From: Modicisalibacter sp049808615
GTDB lineage: Bacteria; Pseudomonadota; Gammaproteobacteria; Pseudomonadales; Halomonadaceae
DNA: 24,489 nucleotides
Direction of reading: 5' to 3'
NCBI RefSeq assembly: GCF_049808615.1
Contig: NZ_JBNCAN010000037.1
Coordinates: 1-24,489, forward strand
Shown: positions 1-7,988 of the stretch, in pieces
How the letters are laid out: every line of letters starts with the position of its first letter
Position numbering within the stretch: the stretch's first letter is position 1
Made by a program: the position numbers and the translations under genes
The notes under the pieces: generated by a model
Told to the model about the DNA's origin: nothing
What the model saw: the letters and a program-made list of their open reading frames with translations, nothing else
Database searches by the model: none

Positions 1-113
1 CGACGGGAACCGCTTTAGCGGGCCCGAAGGGCGAGTCTCGGGAAGAGACGAGTAGAGTCCCGGAGTGCCGGCCAGCGGACGGCCGCCCCGCTCCTCGTCA
101 GGCCTTTATCCGA
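1..113 (+). ncRNA. possible 3' part of a CsrA/RsmA-binding small RNA (hairpin-rich, unassigned)
   Basis: No convincing reading frame covers this edge stretch. It folds by eye into consecutive hairpins: CCGC-TTTA-GCGG (10-21), GCCC-GAA-GGGC (22-32), GTCTC-GGGAA-GAGAC (35-49) and CGGCC-AGCGGAC-GGCCG (69-85). Four GGA triplets occur (6-8, 41-43, 62-64, 77-79), and two of them sit in hairpin loops. A long stem follows at 115-141. GGA in loops followed by a terminator is the layout of CsrB/RsmZ-type RNAs that titrate the regulator CsrA/RsmA; the family assignment is inference only. An alternative is the 3' untranslated end of a plus-strand gene lying to the left, since one frame runs open from base 2 to a TAG at 53-55. 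Confidence 0.22.
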
Positions 114-114
114 C

Positions 115-141
115 CCCCCCAGCCTCGCCGAGGCTGGGGGG
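115..141 (+). terminator. strong GC-rich hairpin, probable terminator
   Basis: A perfect 12-bp stem (115-126 with 130-141) closes on a GCC loop. It is followed on the plus strand by TTGTGTGTG, a weak T tract; on the minus strand no T tract follows. It therefore best fits the end of a plus-strand transcript entering from the left, and it may also block hisC read-through. Confidence 0.5.
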
Positions 142-166
142 TTGTGTGTGGTAGACCTTCGAAAAC

Positions 167-1222
167 TCAATGACAAATGGCTTCCAGTGCTTCTATTAGG
201 GTGTCCATCTCGTTATCGGTGCCGATAGTGATGCGCAGGAAATCGCGTAGCGCTTCGGTATTGAAGTGACGTACCAAGATGCCTCGCTCGCGTAACCCGG
301 TGTAAATCTGCCCAGCGTCCTGCTCGTGATGACGTACGAGCAGGAAGTTGGCCTGTGAAGGCAGCACCTCGAAGCCAAGTGTCTCCAGCCGTTGCCGTGT
401 CTGCTCCCGGGTGCTGATGACCCTTTCTCGGCAGGCATCGAAATGCTCGCGATCCTTGAGTGCGGCCACACCGGCAACGATAGCCAAACTGTCGATGGGA
501 TAGGAATTGAATGAGTTCTTGACCCGCTCCAGCCCTTCGATCAGCTCCCGCGAGCCAACTGCATACCCAAGACGCAGGCCCGCCAGGCTGCGTGACTTGG
601 AAAAGGTGCCGGTAACCAGCAGATTGGGATGCTGTTGGATGAGTGGCATTGTGGTCTCGCCACCGAAGTCGACATAGGCTTCATCGATCAGTGCCACGCG
701 CTCGGTAACGCGGTCGAGCAGTTCTGCAATCGCTTGTCGATCATGGCCGTGCCCGGTCGGCGCATTGGGGTTAGCGAAGACGACTCCGCCGCTGTCACCG
801 GCTAGCATCTGCAATGGGATTTGCCACTTGTCGTTCAGCGCTACGGTGCGGTAGTCGATGTCGTAAAGGCGACAATAGACCGGATAGAAGCTGTAAGTGA
901 TCGCTGGCATGACCAGTGGCTTGTCTTGCCGAAAGAAGGTCTGAAATGCCAGTGCTAGTACCTCGTCGGAGCCGTTTCCGATGAACACCTGATCCGGCTC
1001 GACACCGAACTCCTCGGCCAGTGCCTTTCGCAGCGCGGCGGCCTCGGGATCGGGGTAGAGACGCAGATGATCCGATGGGTAGTCGCGCAGTGCCTGTTCC
1101 ACCCCCGGCGCTGGCGGGTAGGGGTTTTCGTTGGTGTTCAGCTTGATCAAACGCTCGCGGGGTTGTTCACCGGGTACGTAGGGCGTCAGCTCACGCACCT
1201 TGGGACTCCAGAACTTGCTCAT
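167..1222 (-). CDS. hisC: histidinol-phosphate aminotransferase
   Basis: This cytosolic PLP enzyme converts imidazole-acetol phosphate and glutamate to histidinol phosphate in histidine synthesis. The 351-residue product has the usual length and fold-type I landmarks: LNTNENPYPP near the N-terminus, NPNAPTGH, the LIDEAYVDF aspartate, and the Schiff-base lysine in TFSKSRSLAGLR (about Lys209). I prefer the start at 1222 (MSKFW), with a GAGAG just upstream, over the in-frame ATG at 1234, which has no ribosome site. The gene stands alone: no hisG or hisD is adjacent, and the rest of the his genes lie about 10 kb away at 11.3-14.2 kb. HisC paralogues can also act on aromatic amino acids, so its position near the tyrosine-catabolic genes leaves a role as a second HisC possible. 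Confidence 0.93.
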   Translation of the reverse strand: MSKFWSPKVRELTPYVPGEQPRERLIKLNTNENPYPPAPGVEQALRDYPSDHLRLYPDPEAAALRKALAEEFGVEPDQVFIGNGSDEVLALAFQTFFRQDKPLVMPAITYSFYPVYCRLYDIDYRTVALNDKWQIPLQMLAGDSGGVVFANPNAPTGHGHDRQAIAELLDRVTERVALIDEAYVDFGGETTMPLIQQHPNLLVTGTFSKSRSLAGLRLGYAVGSRELIEGLERVKNSFNSYPIDSLAIVAGVAALKDREHFDACRERVISTREQTRQRLETLGFEVLPSQANFLLVRHHEQDAGQIYTGLRERGILVRHFNTEALRDFLRITIGTDNEMDTLIEALEAICH

Positions 1223-1330
1223 GGGCTCTCGCATCGGCAGGTAGACTTTCGATCATGGTGACGTGGCGAGACGGACTGCGCAAGCGCCGTCATGGTAGGC
1301 TGTCAGGCTTTGTTTGGTCGGAATCCCGCC

Positions 1331-2227
1331 ATGCTTGCAAAGATCATCTCGACCCTGCTCCCCGTCTTCTTGATTACCGGTTGTGGGACGCTCTATGGGC
1401 GTTTTCGCACGCCGGACATTCGCGGGCTGAACACTCTCAACATGGAGCTTTTCGTGCCCATGCTGGTGTTCGCCGTACTCGCCGATCGAGAGGCGCCGCT
1501 TCGGGAATATGCAACACTGGCGCTGGCGGCGGCTGTCATCGTGTTGGGATCGGGGGTACTGCTGTGGCCATTGACCAAGCTGCTTCGATTGAATCTGCGA
1601 ACCTTCCTGCCTCCCATGATGTTCAACAATACAGGCAACATGGGTATTCCACTCATGGTGCTGGCATTCGGTGAGGCGGCATTACCGGCGGCCGTGGTGT
1701 TGTTCGTCATCGAAATGCTGCTGCATTTCTCGGTAGGCCTTTACATGCTCGATCCTCGCACGCCGCTGTGGCGGGTGCTGCGCATGCCGATAGTGCTCGC
1801 CAGCCTGACGGGCCTCGGGGTGAATCTGCTCGGTATATCGCTACCGGGATGGCTGTTGGAGGCGCTGAACATGCTCGGAGGTGTCGCCATCCCGCTGATG
1901 CTGTTTGCCTTGGGCGTGCGTATGCTCGACATCGATTTTGGTGACTGGCGAACGGGGTTACTGGGCGCCGTGGTTTGTCCCGCCAGCGGCTTGATCCTGG
2001 CCTGGCCCTTGGTCCTCCTGCTCGAGCTGCAAGGACTACAGGCCGCGTCATTGTGGGTGTTTGCGGCGCTACCGCCAGCGGTACTCAATTATCTGTTGGC
2101 CGAGCAATATCAGCAGGAACCGCACAAGGTTGCCTCATTGGTATTGATTGGCAATCTAGGCAGTCTGGTCGTCATGCCGATGGTGCTGGCCTTGGTTTTT
2201 ACCCACACGGCCGGGATCACTCCATGA
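1331..2227 (+). CDS. AEC-family transporter (auxin efflux carrier-like permease)
   Basis: A 298-residue, very hydrophobic inner-membrane protein with about ten predicted membrane segments in two groups, beginning with an N-terminal segment (about residues 5-17). The NTGNMGIPL motif in its fourth segment is typical of the AEC (PF03547) family, whose bacterial members move small carboxylates or amino-acid-like solutes; the substrate cannot be read from the sequence. An ATG at 1292 is in frame, but it would add a polar leader before the first membrane segment, so 1331 is the likelier start. Neither start has a clear ribosome site. It is transcribed away from hisC, and its stop lies about 95 bases before hmgA. 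Confidence 0.85.
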   Translation: MLAKIISTLLPVFLITGCGTLYGRFRTPDIRGLNTLNMELFVPMLVFAVLADREAPLREYATLALAAAVIVLGSGVLLWPLTKLLRLNLRTFLPPMMFNNTGNMGIPLMVLAFGEAALPAAVVLFVIEMLLHFSVGLYMLDPRTPLWRVLRMPIVLASLTGLGVNLLGISLPGWLLEALNMLGGVAIPLMLFALGVRMLDIDFGDWRTGLLGAVVCPASGLILAWPLVLLLELQGLQAASLWVFAALPPAVLNYLLAEQYQQEPHKVASLVLIGNLGSLVVMPMVLALVFTHTAGITP

Positions 2228-2322
2228 TGCTTGGTCGATGCGCTACATTGTGGCCCAATTGATGGTTTTCCATAATGAGCGTCAATCGATACACATATCA
2301 TCAGAAACAAGAGGTTCGGGCC

Positions 2323-3639
2323 ATGTCAGCCATGCAAGGTGACCTCCATTATCAAAGCGGCTTTCGCAACCACTTCGCCAGTGAAGCCTTACTAGGTGCC
2401 TTACCGGTCGGGCAGAATTCACCACAACGCTGTCACTATGGTCTCTACGCGGAGCAGTTGAGTGGTTCGGCCTTCACTGCACCGCGCAACCATAACCTGC
2501 GCAGTTGGCTGTATCGCATTCGCCCTTCCGTGGCGCAATCCGAGTATCGCGCACTGGCAAACTCTTGGGTGGAAACCTCGCCACTGACCCATGTGGCGGC
2601 GGACCCCAATCAGATGCGCTGGGACCCGCTTCCTTTGCCCGACGAACCGATGGATTTCATCGACAGCTTGCTGACCATGGCCGTCAATGGAGATGCCTCT
2701 GCTCAGTTCGGCTGTGCTGTACATCTCTACGCTTGCAACCGGGACATGTCCGAGCGTTTCTTCTACGATGCGGATGGCGAGCTGCTTATCGTGCCTCAGC
2801 AGGGCGCATTGCTATTGCGCACCGAGTTCGGCCTATTGCATATCACTCCGGGCGAGATCGCTGTGATCCCTCGGGGCATCAAATTTCAGGTGCGCCTAGG
2901 AGATGATACGGGTGCCGCCCGTGGCTATATTTGCGAAAACTACGCAAGTCCTTTGGAGTTGCCCGGCTTAGGGCCGATCGGTGCCAACGGCCTGGCCAAT
3001 CCGCGGGACTTCCTATCGCCGGTGGCGTGGTACGAGGACAAGCAGGACGCCGTCGAACTGGTGGCCAAGTTCTCCGGAAGGTTCTGGACGGCGCGCCTGG
3101 ACCATTCACCGCTGGACGTAGTAGCCTGGCACGGCAACTACGCTCCTTACAAATACGACCTGGCCAATTTCAACACCGTCAATACGGTCAGTTTTGATCA
3201 CCCCGATCCTTCGATCTTTACCGTGCTGACTTCGACGTCCAATACGCCAGGGATGGCCAATATCGACTTCGTGGTCTTTCCGCCGCGCTGGATGGTGGCC
3301 GAGCATACCTTTCGCCCGCCCTATTTTCATCGCAACCTGATGAGCGAGTTTATGGGGCTCATCCAAGGCGAGTACGATGCCAAGGCGGAGGGCTTTCTGC
3401 CCGGCGGAGCCAGTCTGCACAATTGCATGTCACCGCACGGGCCAGATGCCCAGACCTTCGAGAAGGCCACCCAGGCCAAGCTCGAGCCGCACTACCAGGC
3501 GGAGACCCTGGCGTTCATGTTCGAAAGCCGCTATGTCTTCCACCCAACTCCAGCGGCCCTCGACGCTGAATTTCGTCAGCGAGACTACGTCGATGTCTGG
3601 CAGGGCCTAGGATCGCATTTCGATCCGAATACCACTTAA
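2323..3639 (+). CDS. hmgA: homogentisate 1,2-dioxygenase
   Basis: This enzyme opens the ring of homogentisate to maleylacetoacetate in tyrosine and phenylalanine breakdown. The 438-residue protein matches the family length. The Fe(II) ligands are visible: His336 in PPYFHRN, Glu342 in MSEF and His372 in SPHGPD, equivalent to human His335, Glu341 and His371. The start at 2323 (MSAMQGDLHYQ) is chosen because AAGAGG lies nine bases upstream; the ATG at 2275 is in frame but has no ribosome site and adds a non-family leader. The fumarylacetoacetase-family gene follows after 43 bases, forming a catabolic operon. No hmgR/hpd gene is in the window. Confidence 0.96.
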   Translation: MSAMQGDLHYQSGFRNHFASEALLGALPVGQNSPQRCHYGLYAEQLSGSAFTAPRNHNLRSWLYRIRPSVAQSEYRALANSWVETSPLTHVAADPNQMRWDPLPLPDEPMDFIDSLLTMAVNGDASAQFGCAVHLYACNRDMSERFFYDADGELLIVPQQGALLLRTEFGLLHITPGEIAVIPRGIKFQVRLGDDTGAARGYICENYASPLELPGLGPIGANGLANPRDFLSPVAWYEDKQDAVELVAKFSGRFWTARLDHSPLDVVAWHGNYAPYKYDLANFNTVNTVSFDHPDPSIFTVLTSTSNTPGMANIDFVVFPPRWMVAEHTFRPPYFHRNLMSEFMGLIQGEYDAKAEGFLPGGASLHNCMSPHGPDAQTFEKATQAKLEPHYQAETLAFMFESRYVFHPTPAALDAEFRQRDYVDVWQGLGSHFDPNTT

Positions 3640-3682
3640 TCCAAGCATGGTTTACACCCTTCATATGCCAAAGGAATGAGAC

Positions 3683-4714
3683 ATGAAGCTAGCGAGCTTG
3701 AACCAGAGCCGTGACGGTGAGCTGATCGTGGCATCTCGCGATCTGAGCCGAGGTGCGCGTGTTTCGGACATCGCTCCTACCTTGCAGCGTGCACTAGAAG
3801 ACTGGGACCGCCTGGCACCGCGTCTCGAGCGGGTCTACGCCGAGCTAAACGCAGACCGCTGCCAGGAGGCTTTCGATCTCGAGCTGGATCGACTGCATTC
3901 CCCCCTGCCACGCACCTACCATTGGGCGGATGGTTCTGCTTATCTCAACCATGTACAGCTGGTACGTCAGGCTCGCGGTGCCGAGATGCCCAAGAGCTTC
4001 TGGGCTGATCCATTGATGTACCAGGGCGGCGGCGACCATTTCCTGGCGCCGCAGGGCGATATCGAAGCGATCAGCGAAGATCACGGTATCGACTTTGAGG
4101 GCGAGATCGCCGTGGTGACCGACGACGTACCGATGGCGATCAGCGAAGAGCAGGCAATGAGCCATATCAAGCTGATCATGCTGGTCAACGACGTCAGTCT
4201 GAGAGGGCTGATCCCCGGCGAGCTGGCCAAGGGCTTCGGTTTCTTCCAGGCCAAGCCGGCCTCAAGTTTTTCGCCGATCGCCGTGACCCCAGACGAACTG
4301 GGCGATGCCTGGCAGGATGGCCGGGTGTATCTGCCGTTGACGGTGCATCTTAACGGCGAGAAATTCGGCGAGCCCCAGGCCGGCCCGGACATGATCTTCA
4401 ACTTTCCTCGGCTCGTCGCGCATGCGGCACGCACCCGCTATCTGGGGGCCGGTGCCATCATCGGGTCTGGCACCGTGTCGAACCCCGGGCCCGAAGGCGG
4501 GCCAGGCAAGCCTGTACAGAGTGGTGGTGTCGGTTACAGCTGTCTGGCGGAGGTGCGCATGGTGGAGAAGATTCTGCATGGTGACAGCCATACACCCTTC
4601 CTGCGTTTCGGTGACCGGGTGCGCATCGAGATGTTCGATCGCAGTGGTAGCAGCATCTTCGGCGCCATCGATCAGCAGGTGGTACGTTATCATCGAGCAA
4701 GGAGCACGGCATGA
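3683..4714 (+). CDS. fumarylacetoacetate hydrolase family protein
   Basis: The expected last step of homogentisate breakdown is hydrolysis of fumarylacetoacetate to fumarate and acetoacetate. The 343-residue protein carries the FAH-fold metal and catalytic residues: Glu139 and Glu141 in FEGEIA, Asp170 in VNDVS and Lys191 in QAKPAS. A GTVSNPGPEGG segment lies in the C-terminal third. It is shorter than eukaryotic FAH (about 420) but matches the common bacterial form found beside hmgA. An AAGGAATG precedes the start. The stop TGA overlaps the ATG of the maiA stub as ATGA, so the three genes were built as one translationally coupled operon. Strict specificity for fumarylacetoacetate is assumed from context. 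Confidence 0.92.
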   Translation: MKLASLNQSRDGELIVASRDLSRGARVSDIAPTLQRALEDWDRLAPRLERVYAELNADRCQEAFDLELDRLHSPLPRTYHWADGSAYLNHVQLVRQARGAEMPKSFWADPLMYQGGGDHFLAPQGDIEAISEDHGIDFEGEIAVVTDDVPMAISEEQAMSHIKLIMLVNDVSLRGLIPGELAKGFGFFQAKPASSFSPIAVTPDELGDAWQDGRVYLPLTVHLNGEKFGEPQAGPDMIFNFPRLVAHAARTRYLGAGAIIGSGTVSNPGPEGGPGKPVQSGGVGYSCLAEVRMVEKILHGDSHTPFLRFGDRVRIEMFDRSGSSIFGAIDQQVVRYHRARSTA

Positions 4715-4845
4715 AGCTGTACAATTATTTTCGCTCATCCACCTCATATCGGGCGCGTATCGCACTGAAGCTCAACGAGCTTGATCCCGAGCCATTTTAC
4801 GGCGGTGACACCGAAGGATACACTGACCGTCCGACTTTAGACTGA
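4711..4845 (+). pseudogene. maiA: truncated maleylacetoacetate isomerase (maiA N-terminal stub)
   Basis: The 44-codon frame starts with ATG overlapping the preceding stop (ATGA) and has an AAGGAG ribosome site. Its first roughly 28 residues (MKLYNYFRSSTSYRARIAL and onward) match the N-terminal thioredoxin-fold strand and helix of MaiA, a zeta-class glutathione transferase of about 210 residues. After that the sequence diverges and ends in TGA. The rest of the family (glutathione-binding SLAI region, C-terminal helical domain) is not found in any frame before the next gene at 4949, so this is a deletion rather than a frameshift. It could be translated to a short peptide but cannot be an isomerase. 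Confidence 0.82.
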
Positions 4846-4948
4846 GACGAGTTATTGCAAGGCTGTCATCGAGCGTAGCTTGCCGTTATCCTGTTAGACC
4901 AGAACGCCATGGTGGATGGCGCTAGACCCAACCGTTAGGAGGATTCAT

Positions 4949-5404
4949 ATGCAGATCAGGACATTGCTGGCGGGTTCCGCAATGCTCGCCTTGCTGGCGG
5001 GTTGCGCCACCGGCACTCAGCAGGGCGGATCGCCCGGCATGACCACCGCTCAAGAGCAAGGCACAACGTATCAAGGTACATTGCCGTGCCGTAACTGTGC
5101 GGGAATCGATATTGACGTCACGCTGGAAGGCGATGAGCAGGCAAGCGCTGCTGAACGTACCTTCGATCTCGAAGCCAGCTATCGCGAGCATCCCCAGAAT
5201 CCTCCTGCCGAGACCTATCAAGGGCAGTGGGATGTCATCAGCGGCACGGCCAATGATCCGGAAGCAACGGTTTATGAGCTGACGCCTCAAGGAGAAGGGC
5301 AGATCTACTATTTCCTCAAGCTCGATCCCAACACTCTCGAGCTGATCGATCCCCAACTGCGTCGTTTCGAGAACGGTGAGATGCTGCGCCTACAGCGCCA
5401 GTAG
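4949..5404 (+). CDS. NlpE-like copper-resistance/envelope-stress lipoprotein
   Basis: The 151-residue protein has a lipoprotein signal peptide with lipobox LAGC, giving lipidated Cys19. The mature part resembles the NlpE N-terminal domain (PF04170): a TYQGTLPC opening, a CxxC pair (Cys47/Cys50), a repeated YxGxW-like strand pattern, and the closing LELIDPQ. In E. coli, NlpE signals surface contact and lipoprotein-export stress to CpxA and was first linked to copper tolerance. This protein has only the N-terminal domain and lacks the C-terminal one of E. coli NlpE. The start at 4949 has a perfect TAGGAGGA site; an ATG further upstream is not used because it would bury the signal peptide. It looks monocistronic, with a terminator at 5431-5456. 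Confidence 0.75.
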   Translation: MQIRTLLAGSAMLALLAGCATGTQQGGSPGMTTAQEQGTTYQGTLPCRNCAGIDIDVTLEGDEQASAAERTFDLEASYREHPQNPPAETYQGQWDVISGTANDPEATVYELTPQGEGQIYYFLKLDPNTLELIDPQLRRFENGEMLRLQRQ

Positions 5405-5430
5405 TACTCTTTCGTTATGCGCTGATGTAC

Positions 5431-5456
5431 CGAGGGCGGCCAATGAGCCGCCCTCG
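5431..5456 (+). terminator. rho-independent terminator after the lipoprotein gene
   Basis: A 10-bp perfect stem (5431-5440 with 5447-5456) with a six-base CAATGA loop is followed by ATGTTTGT. It lies 26 bases after the lipoprotein stop and separates it from radA. Confidence 0.75.
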
Positions 5457-5522
5457 ATGTTTGTATAGAATGTAACAACAGCCGGTAAACGTCGCCAAGA
5501 GCAGGAGCAAAGAGAAGCCAGC

Positions 5523-6896
5523 ATGGCAAAAGCGAAGAGTGCCTTCGTATGTACCGAGTGCGGTGCCGAATACAGCAAGTGGCAAGGGCAGTGCTCGAGC
5601 TGTCGTGAATGGAACACCCTGACCGAGATACGCTTGTCGTCCCCACGAGCTGTCGCTGGCCCGGCGGCGAGCGGGCGCAGTGGTTACGCCGGTGCGGTCT
5701 CGCGGGAAGTGGTCGATCTGGCGGCGGTAGATCTGTCCGAGGTGCCGCGCTTCTCATCGACCTTCGGCGAGTTCGATCGAGTGCTGGGCGGCGGTCTGGT
5801 GCCGGGGTCGGCGGTGCTGCTGGGCGGCAATCCTGGAGCCGGCAAGTCGACATTGTTGTTGCAGGTGGCCTGCAAACTAGCTCAGCAGCGCAGCGCACTC
5901 TACGTCACGGGCGAGGAATCGCTCTCCCAGGTAGCGATGCGTGCCCATCGTCTGCAGCTGCCCACCCAAGGGCTGAAGATGCTTGCCGAGACCAGCGTCG
6001 AAATGATCCTCGGGGTTGCCGAACGTGAACGACCTCAGGTGCTGATCATCGATTCCATTCAGACCATGCACCTCGAAGACATCAGTTCGGCGCCAGGTGG
6101 CGTAGCCCAAGTGCGGGAATCCGCCAGTGCCCTGACTCGTTTCGCCAAACAGACCAACACCGTGCTGTTGCTGGTCGGGCATGTGACCAAGGATGGCACC
6201 CTGGCCGGACCCAAGGTGCTCGAGCACATGATTGATGCTTCCTTGCTGCTCGAGGGCGGGGCCGATTCGCGCTTTCGTACCCTGCGTGGGCAGAAGAATC
6301 GTTTCGGGGCGGTCAACGAGCTGGGTGTATTCGCCATGCTCGAGCATGGCATGAAGGAGGTGAAGAACCCCAGCGCCATCTTCCTGTCGCGAAACGAGGA
6401 GCAGGCACCGGGCAGTCTGGTGATGGTGGTCTGGGAAGGCACTCGGCCGATCCTCGTCGAGGTACAGGCGTTGGTCGACGATTCGGCGCTGGGTAATCCT
6501 CGCCGCGTCGCGGTGGGGCTCGACCCCAACCGGCTGGCCATGCTGTTGGCGGTGTTGAACCGTCATGGCGGCTTGTTTACCGGGGATCAGGATGTTTTTC
6601 TCAACGTAGTGGGCGGGGTCAAGGTGCTTGAGACCAGTGCCGACCTGGCGGTATTGCTGGCGGTCGTCTCGAGTCTGCAGAATCGCTCGCTGCCTCGGGA
6701 GTTGGTGGTGTTTGGCGAGGTGGGGCTGTCCGGTGAGATCCGTCCGGTACCCAGCGGCCAAGAGCGCATCGTCGAGGCCGCCAAGCATGGCTTCACCCGG
6801 GCCATCGTGCCCCGGGCCAATGCGCCCAAGTCCTCGCCTGCTGGCATGCAGGTAATCGCCGTGGATAAGCTCGCCGAGGCCCTAGAAGCACTGTGA
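5523..6896 (+). CDS. radA: DNA repair protein RadA (branch-migration helicase)
   Basis: RadA promotes branch migration of recombination intermediates alongside RecA. The 457-residue protein has the full set of family parts. A C4 zinc finger (Cys10, Cys13, Cys24, Cys27) comes first, then a RecA-like ATPase with Walker A GGNPGAGKS (101-109, Lys108) and a Walker B-like VLIIDSIQT. The RadA-specific KNRFG motif is at 258-262, and a Lon-protease-like C-terminal domain follows from about residue 290. It starts after a terminator, with an AGAGAAG-type site, so it has its own promoter somewhere in 5457-5500, which I could not define well. selD follows after 54 bases. Confidence 0.97.
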   Translation: MAKAKSAFVCTECGAEYSKWQGQCSSCREWNTLTEIRLSSPRAVAGPAASGRSGYAGAVSREVVDLAAVDLSEVPRFSSTFGEFDRVLGGGLVPGSAVLLGGNPGAGKSTLLLQVACKLAQQRSALYVTGEESLSQVAMRAHRLQLPTQGLKMLAETSVEMILGVAERERPQVLIIDSIQTMHLEDISSAPGGVAQVRESASALTRFAKQTNTVLLLVGHVTKDGTLAGPKVLEHMIDASLLLEGGADSRFRTLRGQKNRFGAVNELGVFAMLEHGMKEVKNPSAIFLSRNEEQAPGSLVMVVWEGTRPILVEVQALVDDSALGNPRRVAVGLDPNRLAMLLAVLNRHGGLFTGDQDVFLNVVGGVKVLETSADLAVLLAVVSSLQNRSLPRELVVFGEVGLSGEIRPVPSGQERIVEAAKHGFTRAIVPRANAPKSSPAGMQVIAVDKLAEALEAL

Positions 6897-6950
6897 ACCT
6901 CTGCCCATCGCTGAGTTAGAATACAAGAATTATTGGCAAGGAGATGCTCG

Positions 6951-7988
6951 ATGAGTGCTATTCGACTGACCCAGTACAGCCATGGCGCTGGCTGTGGCTG
7001 TAAGATCGCCCCGGACGTGCTCGATGAGATTCTGTCCAAGGCTGGGCCCGGTGCCGGCAGTTCAAAGCTGATTGTCGGCAATCAGGGCCGCGAAGATGCC
7101 GCCGTCTACGATCTGGGCGATGGTCGCGGCATGATCGCCACCACCGATTTCTTCATGCCCATTGTCGACGACCCCTTCGATTTTGGCCGGATCGCGGCGA
7201 CCAACGCCATCAGCGATGTGTTTGCCATGGGCGGCTCCCCTGTTTTGGCGTTGGGCATTCTTGGTTGGCCGTTAGAAAAGCTAAGCGCGAATGTTGCCGG
7301 TGACGTAATAGCCGGTGCCCAGGCCGTATGTCGTGAATTGGGCCTGGCGCTGGCGGGCGGACACTCTATCGATTCGCCGGAGCCGATCTTCGGCCTGGCG
7401 GTCAATGGCCTGATAGAGCTTGAGCATTTGAAGCTTAACAAGAATGCCCAGCCTGGCGATCTTCTCTATCTCACCAAACCTCTGGGGGTAGGACTTCTGA
7501 CGACCGCCGAGAAGCAGGGGTTGCTTCAGCCTGGTCACCATGGTCTGGCCCGGGAGACGATGCTCAAGTCCAATGTCATCGGCACCGAATTGGCCCGGGT
7601 GTCCGGTGTGCATGCGATGACCGACGTGACCGGCTTCGGTTTGGCCGGGCATCTCGCCGAGATATGCGCTGCCAGTGGCGTCAAGGCGCGCATCGATTAT
7701 AAGCGATTGCCGCGTCTGGCCGAAGCCGAGGCCTACCGGCGCCAGGGTGCGGTGCCCGGGGGCAGTGCTCGCAATCGTCAGGCGTTGGGGGCCAAGTTGC
7801 CGGCCATGGACGAGGCGCATTGGCAGTGGTTGTGCGATCCTCAGACCTCCGGTGGACTGCTGCTAACGGTTCATCCCTCCTGGGCCGATGATGTCGAGCG
7901 CATCGGTCGGGCTTATGATCTGCAGCTCGAGTCCTTTGGCGAATGCCTCAAGGCCCAAGGTGAGGCACTGATCGAGGTGCGGGGGTGA
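6951..7988 (+). CDS. selD: selenide, water dikinase (selenophosphate synthetase)
   Basis: SelD makes selenophosphate from selenide and ATP, the selenium donor for tRNA 2-selenouridine and for selenocysteine. The 345-residue protein has the N-terminal GAGCGCK loop, with Cys15 and Lys18 equivalent to E. coli Cys17 and Lys20. The active-site position is Cys, not Sec, since no in-frame TGA is present. ATP-site motifs include the GGHSID segment and the AIR-synthase-like metal-binding aspartates. The start at 6951 follows AAGGAG. An ATG at 6933 is in frame but has no such site. The stop overlaps the GTG start of mnmH (GTGA), so the two are translationally coupled. Confidence 0.97.
   Translation: MSAIRLTQYSHGAGCGCKIAPDVLDEILSKAGPGAGSSKLIVGNQGREDAAVYDLGDGRGMIATTDFFMPIVDDPFDFGRIAATNAISDVFAMGGSPVLALGILGWPLEKLSANVAGDVIAGAQAVCRELGLALAGGHSIDSPEPIFGLAVNGLIELEHLKLNKNAQPGDLLYLTKPLGVGLLTTAEKQGLLQPGHHGLARETMLKSNVIGTELARVSGVHAMTDVTGFGLAGHLAEICAASGVKARIDYKRLPRLAEAEAYRRQGAVPGGSARNRQALGAKLPAMDEAHWQWLCDPQTSGGLLLTVHPSWADDVERIGRAYDLQLESFGECLKAQGEALIEVRG

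Noticed and set aside
2275..2322. Upstream ATG for hmgA
   Set aside because: No ribosome site; adds a leader not seen in the family, while the ATG at 2323 has AAGAGG in place.
4846..4948. Search for the missing part of maiA in other frames
   Set aside because: No GST-like residues were found in any frame, so a simple frameshift does not explain the stub.
5877..6788. Long minus-strand frame (303 codons) inside radA
   Set aside because: It is the antisense shadow of a strongly conserved radA reading frame, has no ribosome site and no family resemblance.
6951..7988. Possible selenocysteine in SelD
   Set aside because: The active-site codon at residue 15 is TGT/TGC-type Cys and the frame contains no internal TGA.
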